From contig SWDM01000016.1 of assembly GCA_005116835.1 (NCBI GenBank), forward strand, positions 655,105-719,104: DNA of 64,000 bases, written 5' to 3'. Numbering within the stretch: the first letter of the stretch is position 1; every line of letters starts with the position of its first letter. Under the pieces are notes generated by a model. It worked only from the letters and a program-made list of their open reading frames with translations, was not told the DNA's origin and made no database searches. This DNA comes from Nitrospira sp. GTDB taxonomy: Bacteria > Nitrospirota > Nitrospiria > Nitrospirales > Nitrospiraceae. The translations under genes and the position numbers were made by a program. Shown here piece after piece: positions 43,542 to 52,960 of this stretch.

Positions 43542-44186
43542 TTACTGGGGGCGTGGAGCCGTGGCCAACATGCGATCGATCTCCTCAGCAAATTCGTTGA
43601 ACTGGACTGCGCCAGGGATTGCGACTGCCGGCTCTTTATCAGTGGACCCACCAGCCGTCCGTATCAGGATAAAGCCAGGGGTGCCATGAAATCCCCATCC
43701 GTTCGCCTCTTGGCGATCCTGGAAAATGGATTCAAGGTACTGCCGCTCGTCGAAACACTTGGCAAAGGCCGTCTGATCTAAGCCAATTGCCTTTGCGTAA
43801 CCTTTGAATGCCCCAGAATCTAAGCGGCTTCGTTCACCGAAGAGCCGATCATGCATCGGCCAATATCGACCCTGGGCCCCAGCGCAGCGCGCTGCAACCG
43901 CAGCTTCAACCCCGACTCCCCGGTCAGCTCGAGGGTAATCCCTATAGATAAACCGTACCTTGCCGGTGTCGATGTATTTGGCTTGTAAGCGAGGCCAGGT
44001 CTCTTGAAAGAACTTCACGCAATATCCACATGTGAAGTCCGAATACTCGATCAAGGTGATCGGGGCGTCCGCGCTCCCCCTGATTCGTCCGTCCTCTGGA
44101 ACCGGTCCAGCATCGGCCTGAGTCAGCGGTATGACAAGCAGCCATAACACCGCCGCAATTGTGCGCAAGTGGCCAGAGTTCATCAT
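43542..44186 (-). CDS. Exported DsbA-like thioredoxin-fold protein
   Basis: A 214-residue protein with an N-terminal signal (1-27, ending ADA) and a thioredoxin fold with the active-site C-G-Y-C motif in FTCGYCVKF (about 51-54). The DsbA-like helical insertion (AKCFDERQYLESIF) and the cis-proline motif GTPGFIL follow. It is probably a periplasmic disulfide oxidoreductase or isomerase, of the type that works on c-type cytochromes and other exported proteins. ATG 44186 and ATG 44183 are adjacent; the first overlaps the stop of the deoxyhypusine synthase-family gene (ATGATGA), so the two are translationally coupled. A longer frame upstream only reflects the antisense of that gene. Confidence 0.75.
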   Translation of the reverse strand: MMNSGHLRTIAAVLWLLVIPLTQADAGPVPEDGRIRGSADAPITLIEYSDFTCGYCVKFFQETWPRLQAKYIDTGKVRFIYRDYPRADRGVGVEAAVAARCAGAQGRYWPMHDRLFGERSRLDSGAFKGYAKAIGLDQTAFAKCFDERQYLESIFQDRQEANGWGFHGTPGFILIRTAGGSTDKEPAVAIPGAVQFNEFAEEIDRMLATAPRPQ

Positions 44187-45289
44187 CTGTGGAGCGCGCG
44201 CTTTGCCTTGAGGCGTTCCAGTAATCCAACCATGAGAAGGGGCCAGACGACCGTGGCATCGCTCATGACCTCGGCAAAGCGCCCGCCTGCTTCCGGTGGA
44301 ACGAACTTCCCCCAGGAAAGCCCTTCCTGGTAGGTACAGCCGCTCAACCCGCCCAAATGGTCTGGTTCCGGACAGATGCGCACCCCGTACTGGAATCGAG
44401 GCGGTTCCACATTGAGCCCCAGCCGCGTATTGCTGATCTCGATGTAGGGGCCGACCTGTTGCGACCAATTACGAGGGACTCCTCCGCCGATCGTAAAGAT
44501 TCCACGCCGTTTGGCTGAAATAACGTGGCTCGCGTAGCTGTTGAGATCGAGATAGGGGTTGAACGAAGGATAGGAATGATGAGTTGCGCGCAGCACGTCG
44601 AGATCGCTGCCTCCCTGTGCCTGCGCACGGGCCTGATCGAGATCTCGACTCATGGCCCAGGTCCCAAGATCCAGTCCCACTTCGGAATCGGTAAAGGCGG
44701 GGATAAAGACGGGGACCTGCTTCAAATAGGCGCTTTTAAGAATGCCCGTTCCGTCATATTCCTCCGTGAGCGTCCTGCCCAGTTCACGGGTGAGGATTTC
44801 AGAGGAAAGAACCTGGTCCCGATCCATCCGCTTCATCGTTCGGGCAACGACCTGCTCCACATAATTGAGGTTGGACTCCATCTCCAGCGTATCGTAGACC
44901 CGATTATAGCCCTTCGCGAACAACTCTTGATCGGACATCGACGAGTGGTGCCGATAGTGTGTTTTACCGACTGACTCACTCAGCCCATGGGCGATCAATG
45001 CTCCGGTGGAAACGACACACTGCACCATCCCATGATCAATCATCGCGCTGATGATCTTGCCCATCTTGGCTATGGTCATCGCCCCCGACAATGTCAGCAC
45101 GACGAAACAGTCAGGGTCTTCGATCATCGTCCACAGCACTTCGTATGCCTCACCCACTCTGCGGCCTCCAAAGGCTGTCTTGCGCATAGCAGTCAACAGT
45201 CCGTCGAAGGATCCGATCTGTTCCGGGTCGAGAGGCTCGAGTGCCTCGAGTCCGTCTTGAGCCCCATCGTGAAATTCACGCACACTCAT
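44183..45289 (-). CDS. Deoxyhypusine synthase-family enzyme
   Basis: The 368-residue protein matches deoxyhypusine synthase in fold and length: SGAMTIAKMG, HGMVQCVVSTGALIAHGLSES, and the NAD pocket FTIGGGVPRNW. The catalytic lysine is in LSWGKF (K328, counted from the chosen start), with SDATVVWPLLMVGLL after it. In eukaryotes and archaea the family attaches aminobutyl from spermidine to eIF5A; bacterial members often make homospermidine or act on other amines. With arginine decarboxylase and agmatinase close by, a polyamine product such as homospermidine is a plausible role. The start at 45289 gives the normal length; 45304 is the alternative. Neither has a strong ribosome binding site. Confidence 0.8.
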   Translation of the reverse strand: MSVREFHDGAQDGLEALEPLDPEQIGSFDGLLTAMRKTAFGGRRVGEAYEVLWTMIEDPDCFVVLTLSGAMTIAKMGKIISAMIDHGMVQCVVSTGALIAHGLSESVGKTHYRHHSSMSDQELFAKGYNRVYDTLEMESNLNYVEQVVARTMKRMDRDQVLSSEILTRELGRTLTEEYDGTGILKSAYLKQVPVFIPAFTDSEVGLDLGTWAMSRDLDQARAQAQGGSDLDVLRATHHSYPSFNPYLDLNSYASHVISAKRRGIFTIGGGVPRNWSQQVGPYIEISNTRLGLNVEPPRFQYGVRICPEPDHLGGLSGCTYQEGLSWGKFVPPEAGGRFAEVMSDATVVWPLLMVGLLERLKAKRALHR

Positions 45290-45646
45290 GGAAATTCTAC
45301 CCATCGTAAAAGTGAACGGAGAAACAACGCATTCTTTATACACAACGGAGGATGGAGGCGTCAACGAAGTTGCAGCCCAGGGAAGCTCTTCGCCGCGTCC
45401 AGGTTCATGCGGACACATGGCCACAGTTCGTCCGTCACGGCAATCGTGGCGGACGTAGTCGGCTGAGCGGTCTGCATCCCTGAATGTGGCTGCAATGAAG
45501 ATCTTACGAAAGGAGTTAACCTTGCACCAGGCTCGATTCGATAGCTCAGGGCCGCGTAAGCGGAATAAGGAGGAATATACTACCTAAGGTCATATTGATG
45601 CTCGATTGCTCTGATCATGTGCGCGCGTTTGTCCGAGCGTTGGTGT
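45290..45646. other. Spacer with a possible 21-residue leader ORF
   Basis: This stretch holds no recognisable gene. One very short frame, TTG at 45522 to the stop at 45587, is preceded by AAAGGAG 8 bases upstream and encodes a basic 21-residue peptide containing PRKRNKEEY. A second AAGGAGG (45567-45573) has no start codon at a good distance. It may be noise. Confidence 0.25.
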
Positions 45647-45724
45647 TGGTGGTCCCAACGGGATTTGAACCCGTGTTTAAGCCTTGAGAGGGCTCCGTCC
45701 TAGGCCAGGCTAGACGATGGGACC
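45647..45724 (-). tRNA. tRNA-Glu(CTC)
   Basis: The - strand reads GGTCCCATCG ... CGTTGGGACCACCA. The acceptor stem is GGTCCCA/TGGGACC, the discriminator is A and CCA is encoded. The anticodon loop CTCTCAA gives CTC for glutamate, and the T loop TTCAAAT is normal. It is about 0.9 kb from the glutaminyl-tRNA synthetase gene. Confidence 0.93.
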
Positions 45725-45951
45725 AGATCATCAATAACTAGGGATAGACCTGGCACAGTAGCACAGGGACTTTTCACTTTTCAATTCTTAACGAATCGGG
45801 GTTGCGATGAAATCTCCACGCTGATCTTCAATCACCACTTGACAGAGACAGTCGTATAGCCTACCTTCCGACAAGCACGGCGGCGGGCCTCTGGGAGAGG
45901 GGATTCTTCGGCGGTGGCCTCCGTTTCCCGTCGGTAAACTCATGGTGGAAC

Positions 45952-46488
45952 ATGAACAACTCGCTCCAAGTTAAGACTATCGGCATTACAGACTCTCCGG
46001 AACTGGTCGACATCGAAAAGCCCGAACAGGGCCTTGAGCTCCACGTCGGCTCGAATGTGTTCCGAAACACGAACGGTGTCGTCAAACTTCAAGGCAAGGA
46101 GCAGTTGGTGGTGGAGACGCAACCCCAGCCGTTGGTGTTGCTTCTGACGATGGACCTGTACGATGGGCAAGGAACCCGCGTCGGCCACATCCGACGGAAT
46201 GCGCTGTCCGCACATAGCGCCGTCCGATTTTCCGTCGATGTGAGGGCCAATAGCGAGGCGACTCAGGACGACACCCCTTCGGTCACCATCGCTGACCGGA
46301 CAACGGGACATACGGTGTTCGAAGCTTGTTTGATGCAGAAAAGGAAAATTCGCATAACCGTCGCGAATTTCTACACCCATAAGGGCGAATTAGTCACTGT
46401 CAGCCCGCATTACTGCCGCATCGGCACCAGCTTTACCCTGTTCGGTGATGTTGCGGAAAGTCGAGGCAACGCAGCGACAATCGGATAG
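45952..46488 (+). CDS. Conserved hypothetical protein
   Basis: A 178-residue soluble protein with no signal peptide. It is mostly beta-rich (about 10-100: VKTIGITDSPELVDIEKPEQGLEL, then VVKLQGKEQLVVETQPQPLVL). The part around LYDGQGTRVGHIRRNA and IADRTTGHTVFEA looks like a repeated two-motif unit, perhaps of a small beta-sandwich. I cannot name the family. It is next to the tRNA-Glu and upstream of glnS by 120 bases, on the same strand. Confidence 0.55.
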   Translation: MNNSLQVKTIGITDSPELVDIEKPEQGLELHVGSNVFRNTNGVVKLQGKEQLVVETQPQPLVLLLTMDLYDGQGTRVGHIRRNALSAHSAVRFSVDVRANSEATQDDTPSVTIADRTTGHTVFEACLMQKRKIRITVANFYTHKGELVTVSPHYCRIGTSFTLFGDVAESRGNAATIG

Positions 46489-46608
46489 TCCGTTCCCGTA
46501 AACCTCGGTTGCGACTCCCCTCTGATCTCAAACCTCTTGGTACCCGGCCTGCTCCGATCTTCTGCTTTTCCGGATAAGCTCTTCTCCGGTACGCCACTCA
46601 TGTGATAT

Positions 46609-48369
46609 GTGATAGAAGAGCGAGTGACGGCTAGGCTTTCACATGTCTCGCCCAGAGAGGAATCATTACCCGTCGTGTCTGAACCGAGTGGCGCGTCAAA
46701 CTTTATTCACGATCTCGTGGTCGCCGATCATGCAGCCGGCAAGCATGACGGTCGGGTGGTCACGCGTTTCCCGCCTGAACCGAACGGCTATCTCCATATC
46801 GGGCACGCAAAATCTATCTGTTTGAATTTCGGCTTGGCACATGACATCTCTGGTGGCATCTGCCACCTGCGATTCGACGATACCAATCCGACCACCGAAG
46901 ATCCTGAATATGTCAATGCAATCCAGGCTGACCTCAAGTGGCTGGGGTTTGACTGGCAGGAGAAGATGTTTTTTGCCTCGGATTATTTCGAGCAATTGTA
47001 CAGTTTTGCCGTCAAGCTGATTCATAAGGGGAAAGCCTATGTCGACAATCTAACGCCCGAGGAAATGCGTGTCTATCGCGGCACACTGAGTCAGCCGGGA
47101 AAGAATAGCCCTTCTCGCGATCATTCCATCGAGGACAATCTCGGCCTCTTTCAACGTATGCGAGCCGGAGAATTCCCCGATGGATCCTATGTCCTTCGAG
47201 CCAAGATCGACATGGCATCGCCCAATATTAATCTTCGCGACCCGGTCCTCTATCGCATCAGGCACGCGAGGCACTATCGAACAGGGAACAGCTGGTGTTT
47301 GTATCCTGCCTACGATTATGCGCATCCCCTTTCGGATGCCCTTGAGGGAGTCACTCATTCAATCTGCACCTTGGAATTCGAAGATCATCGGCCTCTCTAC
47401 GATTGGGTCGTCGAGCAGGCTGAAGCGCCGCACCGACCGCAGCAGATCGAATTTGCTCGTTTAAACCTGACCTATACCGTCATGAGCAAACGGAAGCTGC
47501 TCGAGTTGGTTGAAAAGAAATTGGTGAGCGGGTGGGATGACCCACGTCTGCCGACGATCAAAGGCCTGCGACGACGCGGGTATACCCCCGAGGCGATTCG
47601 GGCCTTCTGCGACCATATCGGCATAGGCAAGCGTGAGGCCATCGTCGAGATGCAGCTGCTCGAACATTTTGTTCGCGAAGATCTGAACAAGCGATCGCCG
47701 CGAGTGATGGCCGTATTGCGCCCGCTCAAAGTCATTCTCGACAACTATCCAGAGGATCAGGCCGAAGAATTGGAAGCCGTCAACAATCCGGAAGATTCGT
47801 CTGCCGGGACGAGGAACGTGCCCTTTTCACGCGTTCTCTATATTGAACAAGACGATTTCCGCGAAGATCCGCCTAAACAGTTTTTCCGCCTCGCCCCGGG
47901 GCGCGAAGTGCGGCTCCGGTATGCCTATATCATCAAATGTGTCGGAGTGACTAAGGATCCAATAACCGGAGAGGTCACTGAGCTCCATTGTATTTACGAC
48001 TCCACAACCAAAAGTGGCGCCTCGCAGGAGCAACGCAAGGTTAAGGCCACTATCCACTGGGTGTCTTTGGCCCATGCTGTGAATGCCGAAGTCCGTCTCT
48101 ACCATCCCTTGCTGATAGCGGATCTGGCAAAGGTACCGTCAGAACACGATTGGACAACCTACCTCAATCCCAACTCGCTGGAGCGAGTCACGGGTTGCAA
48201 GGTTGAGCCCAGTTTGCGACAGGCAGTGGAGGGCACTCGATACCAATTCGAGCGTCTGGGATATTTCTGTACCGACCCAGATTCAGCTTCCGGCACGCTG
48301 ACATTCAATCGTACCGTGTCACTCAAAGATGCTTGGGCCAAGATCGACCCCCCCCGGCCAGTCAAATAA
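46609..48369 (+). CDS. glnS: Glutaminyl-tRNA synthetase
   Basis: The 586-residue class Ic synthetase charges tRNA-Gln directly with glutamine. HIGH-type motif: [10 protein letters not shown] (near residue 60); KMSKS-type motif: [11 protein letters not shown] (near 290). The long C-terminal beta-barrel domain that reads the anticodon is present (about 350-560). The start is a GTG at 46609 in the available frame; upstream sequence gives no good ribosome binding site and a later start is possible. Its presence with gltX shows that direct glutamine charging is used rather than only the amidotransferase route. Confidence 0.92.
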   Translation: MIEERVTARLSHVSPREESLPVVSEPSGASNFIHDLVVADHAAGKHDGRVVTRFPPEPNGYLHIGHAKSICLNFGLAHDISGGICHLRFDDTNPTTEDPEYVNAIQADLKWLGFDWQEKMFFASDYFEQLYSFAVKLIHKGKAYVDNLTPEEMRVYRGTLSQPGKNSPSRDHSIEDNLGLFQRMRAGEFPDGSYVLRAKIDMASPNINLRDPVLYRIRHARHYRTGNSWCLYPAYDYAHPLSDALEGVTHSICTLEFEDHRPLYDWVVEQAEAPHRPQQIEFARLNLTYTVMSKRKLLELVEKKLVSGWDDPRLPTIKGLRRRGYTPEAIRAFCDHIGIGKREAIVEMQLLEHFVREDLNKRSPRVMAVLRPLKVILDNYPEDQAEELEAVNNPEDSSAGTRNVPFSRVLYIEQDDFREDPPKQFFRLAPGREVRLRYAYIIKCVGVTKDPITGEVTELHCIYDSTTKSGASQEQRKVKATIHWVSLAHAVNAEVRLYHPLLIADLAKVPSEHDWTTYLNPNSLERVTGCKVEPSLRQAVEGTRYQFERLGYFCTDPDSASGTLTFNRTVSLKDAWAKIDPPRPVK

Positions 48370-48513
48370 TACATCGGTCGTTTGCCCTCCCGTTCGCAAG
48401 AACGCTCCAAAACCTCCCCCTCACTTTCCGATCGGTTGCGTCATTCTGTACAGATTCGGAATCCCTGCTAGGCTTACATAGTGGCAACAACTAGTGACAG
48501 GAGATGTTCTACC

Positions 48514-49188
48514 GTGACAACCATCATCAAGATGACGTTCAAGCCGTTCGCACAGCTATTGTTCGTCTCCTTAATGGTGGCGGGACTGGCCATTGCGTCT
48601 CCTTCGTCGGCCGCTCTCACGGCCAATAAGACTGAATCGAGCCCGACCGACGCAGTGAAGGGTGCGATTACCGACCTCATGCAAGTTCTCGAAGACGAAA
48701 CGTTGAAGCAACCGGGCCAGGCCGCGAAGCGTCGGCATAAAATTGAAGCAGTCATCAAAGATCGCATGGACTATGAGGAGATGGCGAGACGGGCATTGGG
48801 TGCTCCCTTCTCCAGGCTTTCCCCTCGGGATCAGCACGAATTCGTGGATCTTTTTGTACAGCTGCTTCGTGACGCGTTTGCGGGTCGCATCGCCGAGCAA
48901 TCCGATGAACAGGTGATATTCCTGGGGGAATTCCGGGATGATGCCTTTGCAGAAGTCAAAGCGCGGATGCAGGGGAGAAAAATCGACACGCCGGTCGATT
49001 TTCGCCTCATTCGCCATACGCACGAATGGCGGGTCTACGATGTGCTCATCGACGGCGCCAGCATCGTGAGCAATTATCACGCACAATTCACCAGTATCAT
49101 TCGTGACGTCTCGTATGTTGGGCTAGTCAAGAAGATGAAACAGAAAGCGATCGCCGTTAAGTTCTTCGAAAATTCTCCATTACCGTAA
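48514..49188 (+). CDS. mlaC: MlaC-type phospholipid-binding periplasmic protein
   Basis: A 224-residue exported protein of the Tol/MlaC family (signal ending SSAA, about residue 36), part of the transport of phospholipids between membranes. Features are IKDRMDYEEMARRALGAPFSRLSPRD and the terminal VDFRLIRHTHEWRVYDVLIDGASIVSNYHAQF. The start was set at GTG 48514, preceded by CAGGAG; an in-frame upstream GTG at 48481 has no such signal. mlaD, mlaE and mlaF are not next to it here, so it is an isolated copy; the rest may be elsewhere. Confidence 0.8.
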   Translation: MTTIIKMTFKPFAQLLFVSLMVAGLAIASPSSAALTANKTESSPTDAVKGAITDLMQVLEDETLKQPGQAAKRRHKIEAVIKDRMDYEEMARRALGAPFSRLSPRDQHEFVDLFVQLLRDAFAGRIAEQSDEQVIFLGEFRDDAFAEVKARMQGRKIDTPVDFRLIRHTHEWRVYDVLIDGASIVSNYHAQFTSIIRDVSYVGLVKKMKQKAIAVKFFENSPLP

Positions 49189-49296
49189 CCCTCCCCCAGG
49201 TCCAACAGTGAGACGGTTTCATATTTCATTTTGCCGTTGCGCAGGATTTGCTAGACTACGGCATAACGAGAAACTCCAAGGCGGAAGGAGGATCGT

Positions 49297-49629
49297 ATGA
49301 TTGAGTGTCGAGAATATACGCGAACCCCAGTTGACATGCTGGTCTCCTTCTCCGACACCAATACAACAGACATGCGCGAAGGTACGATGTTCGATCTGTC
49401 GGCCAGAGGATGCGCTGTTACCAGCATGTCATCGGTTCAGCCAGGTTCAGCGGTGAGGATCCTCATCAAGGCGACCGGGCTTGGTTCTCCCATTACGATT
49501 GAGGCCGCCGCAGTTCGTTGGAGTGGGGGCGGTGAGTTCGGAGTCGAATTCCTGGGCCTTTCCGAGATCGACCAGCGCCGTTTGGACCGATTACTGCAGA
49601 CCACCACGGATTCGACCCAGTCGAATTAA
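49297..49629 (+). CDS. PilZ-domain protein
   Basis: A 110-residue single PilZ domain. The cyclic-di-GMP-binding motifs are both present: R5-E-Y-T-R9 (RxxxR) and FDLSARGC (D/NxSxxG). There is no other domain, so it is a free adaptor that would change partner activity when cyclic-di-GMP is bound. Partners cannot be told from here. GGAAGGAGG lies just upstream. Confidence 0.8.
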   Translation: MIECREYTRTPVDMLVSFSDTNTTDMREGTMFDLSARGCAVTSMSSVQPGSAVRILIKATGLGSPITIEAAAVRWSGGGEFGVEFLGLSEIDQRRLDRLLQTTTDSTQSN

Positions 49630-49669
49630 CCCTTGTCATTTTTTTGAGTTGGCATAGTAAAATGCCCGC

Positions 49670-49879
49670 ATGACCTGCCCCCTCTGTCGGCAGCCCAGTA
49701 TTTGGGAAGGTAATCCCTGGCGCCCCTTTTGCTCCGAACGGTGTCAAATGACCGACCTCGGTGCCTGGGCGATGGAATGGTATCGGATACCGGGCCCCAC
49801 TCTTACATTGGACATTTCTCCTTCTGACTCGTCGGAAAGCGATGACGACGAGGCGACACAGCAAACGGATAAGCTCTAA
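49670..49879 (+). CDS. yacG: YacG-type zinc-binding gyrase inhibitor
   Basis: A 69-residue protein of the YacG (DUF329) family. The four cysteines are in CPLC (about residues 3-6) and FCSERCQMTDL (about 21-25), the family signature, and LGAWAMEWYRIP is the usual end of the core; the tail is acidic. E. coli YacG binds zinc and inhibits DNA gyrase. Its start (49670) lies 40 bases after the PilZ gene. Confidence 0.85.
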   Translation: MTCPLCRQPSIWEGNPWRPFCSERCQMTDLGAWAMEWYRIPGPTLTLDISPSDSSESDDDEATQQTDKL

Positions 49880-50080
49880 TAATCCAGGGCAGACACCTCG
49901 CTTTTCCCAAGGACCTAACCAGCATTCCTATCGAACGATTCCACTCGCAGCATGCAATAATGACTGCGCAAGAGGCCGATTGATCCCAGCCTGACTTTAC
50001 GTTTCGGAGTTGGCAAGCCCACGGGCATCTTGATATGGTCATGGTTCGATAGGCCATCTCACACACAAGGAGACCGAACC

Positions 50081-51124
50081 ATGTTGGCGACCCGAGGCTA
50101 TGCCGCGATGACTGCTAAGGCTGCCCTGCAACCCTTCTCGTTCGAGCGCCGCAAGGTCGGTCCTCAGGATGTGCTCATTACCATCACCCACTGCGGAATT
50201 TGCCACTCAGATATTCATCAAGCCCGTGATGAATGGGGCGGATCGATTTTCCCCATGGTACCGGGACATGAAATCGTCGGCACTGTGGCGCAAGTTGGGT
50301 CTGGGGTGAAACACTTCAAGACGAACGACCGCGTTGGCGTCGGCTGTTTTGTAGACTCCTGCCGATCTTGCCCAGCCTGCCGGGAAGGATCGGAGCAGTA
50401 TTGCGAAGCCGGTATGCTGCTTACCTATAGCGGTCGGGGAAAAGATGGTCAGCCTACACAGGGCGGCTATTCCGCTCAGATTGTGGTGGACGAGAATTAC
50501 GTGCTGCGGATTCCCTCAGCCCTATCGTCTGCAGGAGCAGCCCCACTCTTATGCGCAGGCATCACGACCTACTCCCCGCTTCGTCATTGGGGTGTTGGGA
50601 AATATCACAAGCTGGCAGTGGTAGGCTTGGGCGGGCTTGGCCATATAGCCGTCAAGATTGCCAGGGCGATGGGTACGGAGGTCACGGTCCTCAGTACATC
50701 AGAGCTGAAGCGAGATGATGCGAAACGCTTAGGTGCCGGCGATTTTGCTCTCACATCGCTGCCAGAGACGTTTACCAGACTGCAGCGGCGCTTTGATTTT
50801 ATCCTCGATACCGTATCTGCCCCCCACAACTATAACGATTATGTGAATCTGCTCAAAACCGACGGGACCATGATTCTGGTTGGTGTGCCGGACAAGCCGA
50901 CGCTACTGGAACCGTTCCCGCTCATTCTACATCGCCGCCGTATCGCCGGGTCGGTGATCGGGGGCATTCGTGAAACCCAAGCGATGCTCGATTTCTGCGC
51001 CACACACAGCATCGAATCCGATATTGAAGTGATTCCGATCCAACAAGTGAACGAAGCCTATGAGCGAGTACTCAAGGGCGATGTGCGGTTTCGGTTTGTC
51101 ATCGATCTGGGATCACTGAAGTAA
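50081..51124 (+). CDS. Zinc-dependent alcohol dehydrogenase (YahK/cinnamyl type)
   Basis: The 347-residue medium-chain dehydrogenase has a catalytic zinc site (C in HCGICHSDIH and GHE in VPGHEIVG) and four structural zinc cysteines in DSCRSCPACREGSEQYC. The NADP-binding motif is GLGGLGHIAVKIARAMG. It is close to YahK and cinnamyl-type alcohol dehydrogenases of broad aldehyde range. I placed the start at 50081, where AAGGAG is 8 bases upstream. A longer frame (50030) has no signal. The native substrate is unknown. Confidence 0.85.
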   Translation: MLATRGYAAMTAKAALQPFSFERRKVGPQDVLITITHCGICHSDIHQARDEWGGSIFPMVPGHEIVGTVAQVGSGVKHFKTNDRVGVGCFVDSCRSCPACREGSEQYCEAGMLLTYSGRGKDGQPTQGGYSAQIVVDENYVLRIPSALSSAGAAPLLCAGITTYSPLRHWGVGKYHKLAVVGLGGLGHIAVKIARAMGTEVTVLSTSELKRDDAKRLGAGDFALTSLPETFTRLQRRFDFILDTVSAPHNYNDYVNLLKTDGTMILVGVPDKPTLLEPFPLILHRRRIAGSVIGGIRETQAMLDFCATHSIESDIEVIPIQQVNEAYERVLKGDVRFRFVIDLGSLK

Positions 51125-51147
51125 CAATCGCGGGTGTCGGAGGAAAG

Positions 51148-51221
51148 TGGCTGGGGGACTAGGAATCGAACCTAGGTAGCCGGCTCCAAAGGCCGGCGTC
51201 CTACCGCTAGACGATCCCCCA
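51148..51221 (-). tRNA. tRNA-Gln(TTG)
   Basis: The - strand reads TGGGGGATCG ... GTCCCCCAGCCA. Acceptor stem TGGGGGA/TCCCCCA, discriminator G and encoded CCA. The anticodon loop CTTTGGA gives TTG for glutamine. It lies 49 bases from the second tRNA-Gln on the same strand. Confidence 0.93.
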
Positions 51222-51270
51222 GCGCGGTACGAAAGCGAATGGTAGATCTACAGACAGGATGGAAATTATT

Positions 51271-51344
51271 TGGCTGGGGGACTAGGAATCGAACCTAGGT
51301 AGTCAGATCCAGAGACTGACGTCCTACCGCTAGACGATCCCCCA
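51271..51344 (-). tRNA. tRNA-Gln(CTG)
   Basis: The same body as the tRNA-Gln(TTG) next to it, with an identical acceptor stem, D arm, T arm and encoded CCA. The anticodon loop CTCTGGA gives CTG. The two probably arose by tandem duplication and then diverged in the anticodon arm. Confidence 0.93.
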
Positions 51345-51412
51345 ACCGACCCCCACAGTAATATAGAGGTCTCGGATTCGTCAAGATCGGTGCGGTTGGA
51401 GGATAAGCTGTT

Positions 51413-52828
51413 TCACGCACGGCAGGCCCGTTCGATCCCCTGGCCCAGCCTGAATAGAGTCCGATCCCGTCCCAGGGCCTCCATCACTTCGAACAGACCA
51501 GGGCTGGCCGTGCGACCGGTGAGGGCCACGCGAACCGGCTGCGCCAGCTGGCCCATTTTCATTCCCTCTTCTTTAACCAGCTGCTTGAAGGCCTCTTCCC
51601 ACTGTTCTTTCGAAAAGGCAGGAAAGGCCTCGAAGCAAGCGAGTAATTTACCGAGGGTCGGCGCAATGGCCGGAGTCAAAAACTTCTTCGCTGCTTCTTC
51701 GTCGAACGTCACAACCTGTCCCAAATACGGCCGCACCCAATCGACCATCTCCATGAGTGTTTTCGCCCGTTCCTTCACGAGGACGACGAGTTGCGCGAGC
51801 TGACCGGTCGAGATAGCCCGGGTTTCTTCTGTGCACCCTGCCGCCTCCAACAGAGGCCGCAGCGCCTGAGCAATCTGTGCTGGCGGACTGACCTTGATAT
51901 ATTCCGCGTTGATCCATAGGAGCTTCTCGGGATTGAACACAGCCGGGGACGTTTGAACGTTCTTCCATGAAAACTTTTCGATCAGTTCCTGTCGGGTGAA
52001 AAGCTCCTGGTCTCCATGTGACCAGCCCAGCCGAACGAGATAGTTCACCATCGCCTCCGGCAGGTACCCCATCTCTTTATAGGCCATGATGGAGGTGGCT
52101 CCATGCCGCTTTGAAAGGCGTGTCTTGTCCGAGCCCAGAATCATGGGCAAATGTCCGAACTGAGGGACTGAGAATCCAAGCGCTTGGAAGATCGGAATCT
52201 GCCGTGGTGTGTTGGTCAGATGATCGTCTCCCCGCACCACATGGGTAATGTTCATCAGCGCATCGTCAATAACCACTGAAAAGTTGTATGTCGGGTAGCC
52301 GTTCGACCGGAGAATGATCAGATCGTCCTGCACGGTATTGTCGAACACGATTCTGCCTTTGATGAGGTCGTCGACTACCGTTTCTCCCTCTTGCGGAGCC
52401 TTGAAGCGCAGTGCCGCATCGCCGGTAGGATTTGTGATGCCGCGATCCCGGCAACGTCCATCATATTTCGGGGACAGTCCCTTGGCCTCGGCTTCCTTGC
52501 GCCGCGCGTCGAGCTCTTCGGCTTTGCATGCGCACCAATAGGCTTGCCCCTTCGCGAGAAGCTGCATGGCATGGCTTCGATAGAGGTCCATGCGCTCGGT
52601 CTGGCGGAAAGGGCCCTCGTCCCAATCGAGCCCGACCCACTTCATTCCCTCTATGATGGCTTGGATGGATTCTTCGGTAGAACGGCTCTGGTCCGTGTCT
52701 TCTATACGGAGGACAAACACTCCATTCTGTTGGCGGGCAAAGAGCCAGTTGAAGAGCGCTGTGCGGACACCGCCGATGTGGAGCAGCCCGGTTGGACTAG
52801 GGGCGAATCTGACCCTAACTTGACTCAT
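51413..52828 (-). CDS. gltX: Glutamyl-tRNA synthetase
   Basis: A 471-residue class Ib synthetase. HIGH-type motif LLHIGGVRTA (near residue 16) and KMSKS-type motif KTRLSKRHGA (near 245); a zinc cluster region has CACKAEE and DGRCRDRG. The C-terminal anticodon-binding domain is complete. The gene runs towards the tRNA-Gln genes from upstream (the same strand), 68 bases apart, so tRNA and synthetase may share a transcript. As glnS is also present, this enzyme is expected to be specific for tRNA-Glu. Confidence 0.92.
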   Translation of the reverse strand: MSQVRVRFAPSPTGLLHIGGVRTALFNWLFARQQNGVFVLRIEDTDQSRSTEESIQAIIEGMKWVGLDWDEGPFRQTERMDLYRSHAMQLLAKGQAYWCACKAEELDARRKEAEAKGLSPKYDGRCRDRGITNPTGDAALRFKAPQEGETVVDDLIKGRIVFDNTVQDDLIILRSNGYPTYNFSVVIDDALMNITHVVRGDDHLTNTPRQIPIFQALGFSVPQFGHLPMILGSDKTRLSKRHGATSIMAYKEMGYLPEAMVNYLVRLGWSHGDQELFTRQELIEKFSWKNVQTSPAVFNPEKLLWINAEYIKVSPPAQIAQALRPLLEAAGCTEETRAISTGQLAQLVVLVKERAKTLMEMVDWVRPYLGQVVTFDEEAAKKFLTPAIAPTLGKLLACFEAFPAFSKEQWEEAFKQLVKEEGMKMGQLAQPVRVALTGRTASPGLFEVMEALGRDRTLFRLGQGIERACRA

Positions 52829-52960
52829 ACGCGAGACCTTGTGTCATGGGATAAATGGCCGGTATCTATAGCATGGGCTGAAAAGTATTGTACAGATTCG
52901 CTTGTTATGCGCCTTTTATCTGGACCGACCATCTGGTAAGAGAATGAGTAGGAGTTCGTT

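Noticed and set aside
43542-44468. Extended 308-codon version of the DsbA-like gene
   Set aside because: The extra 94 codons are antisense-like shadow of the deoxyhypusine-synthase gene on the same strand in another frame; signal peptide and overlap with that gene's stop place the start at 44186.
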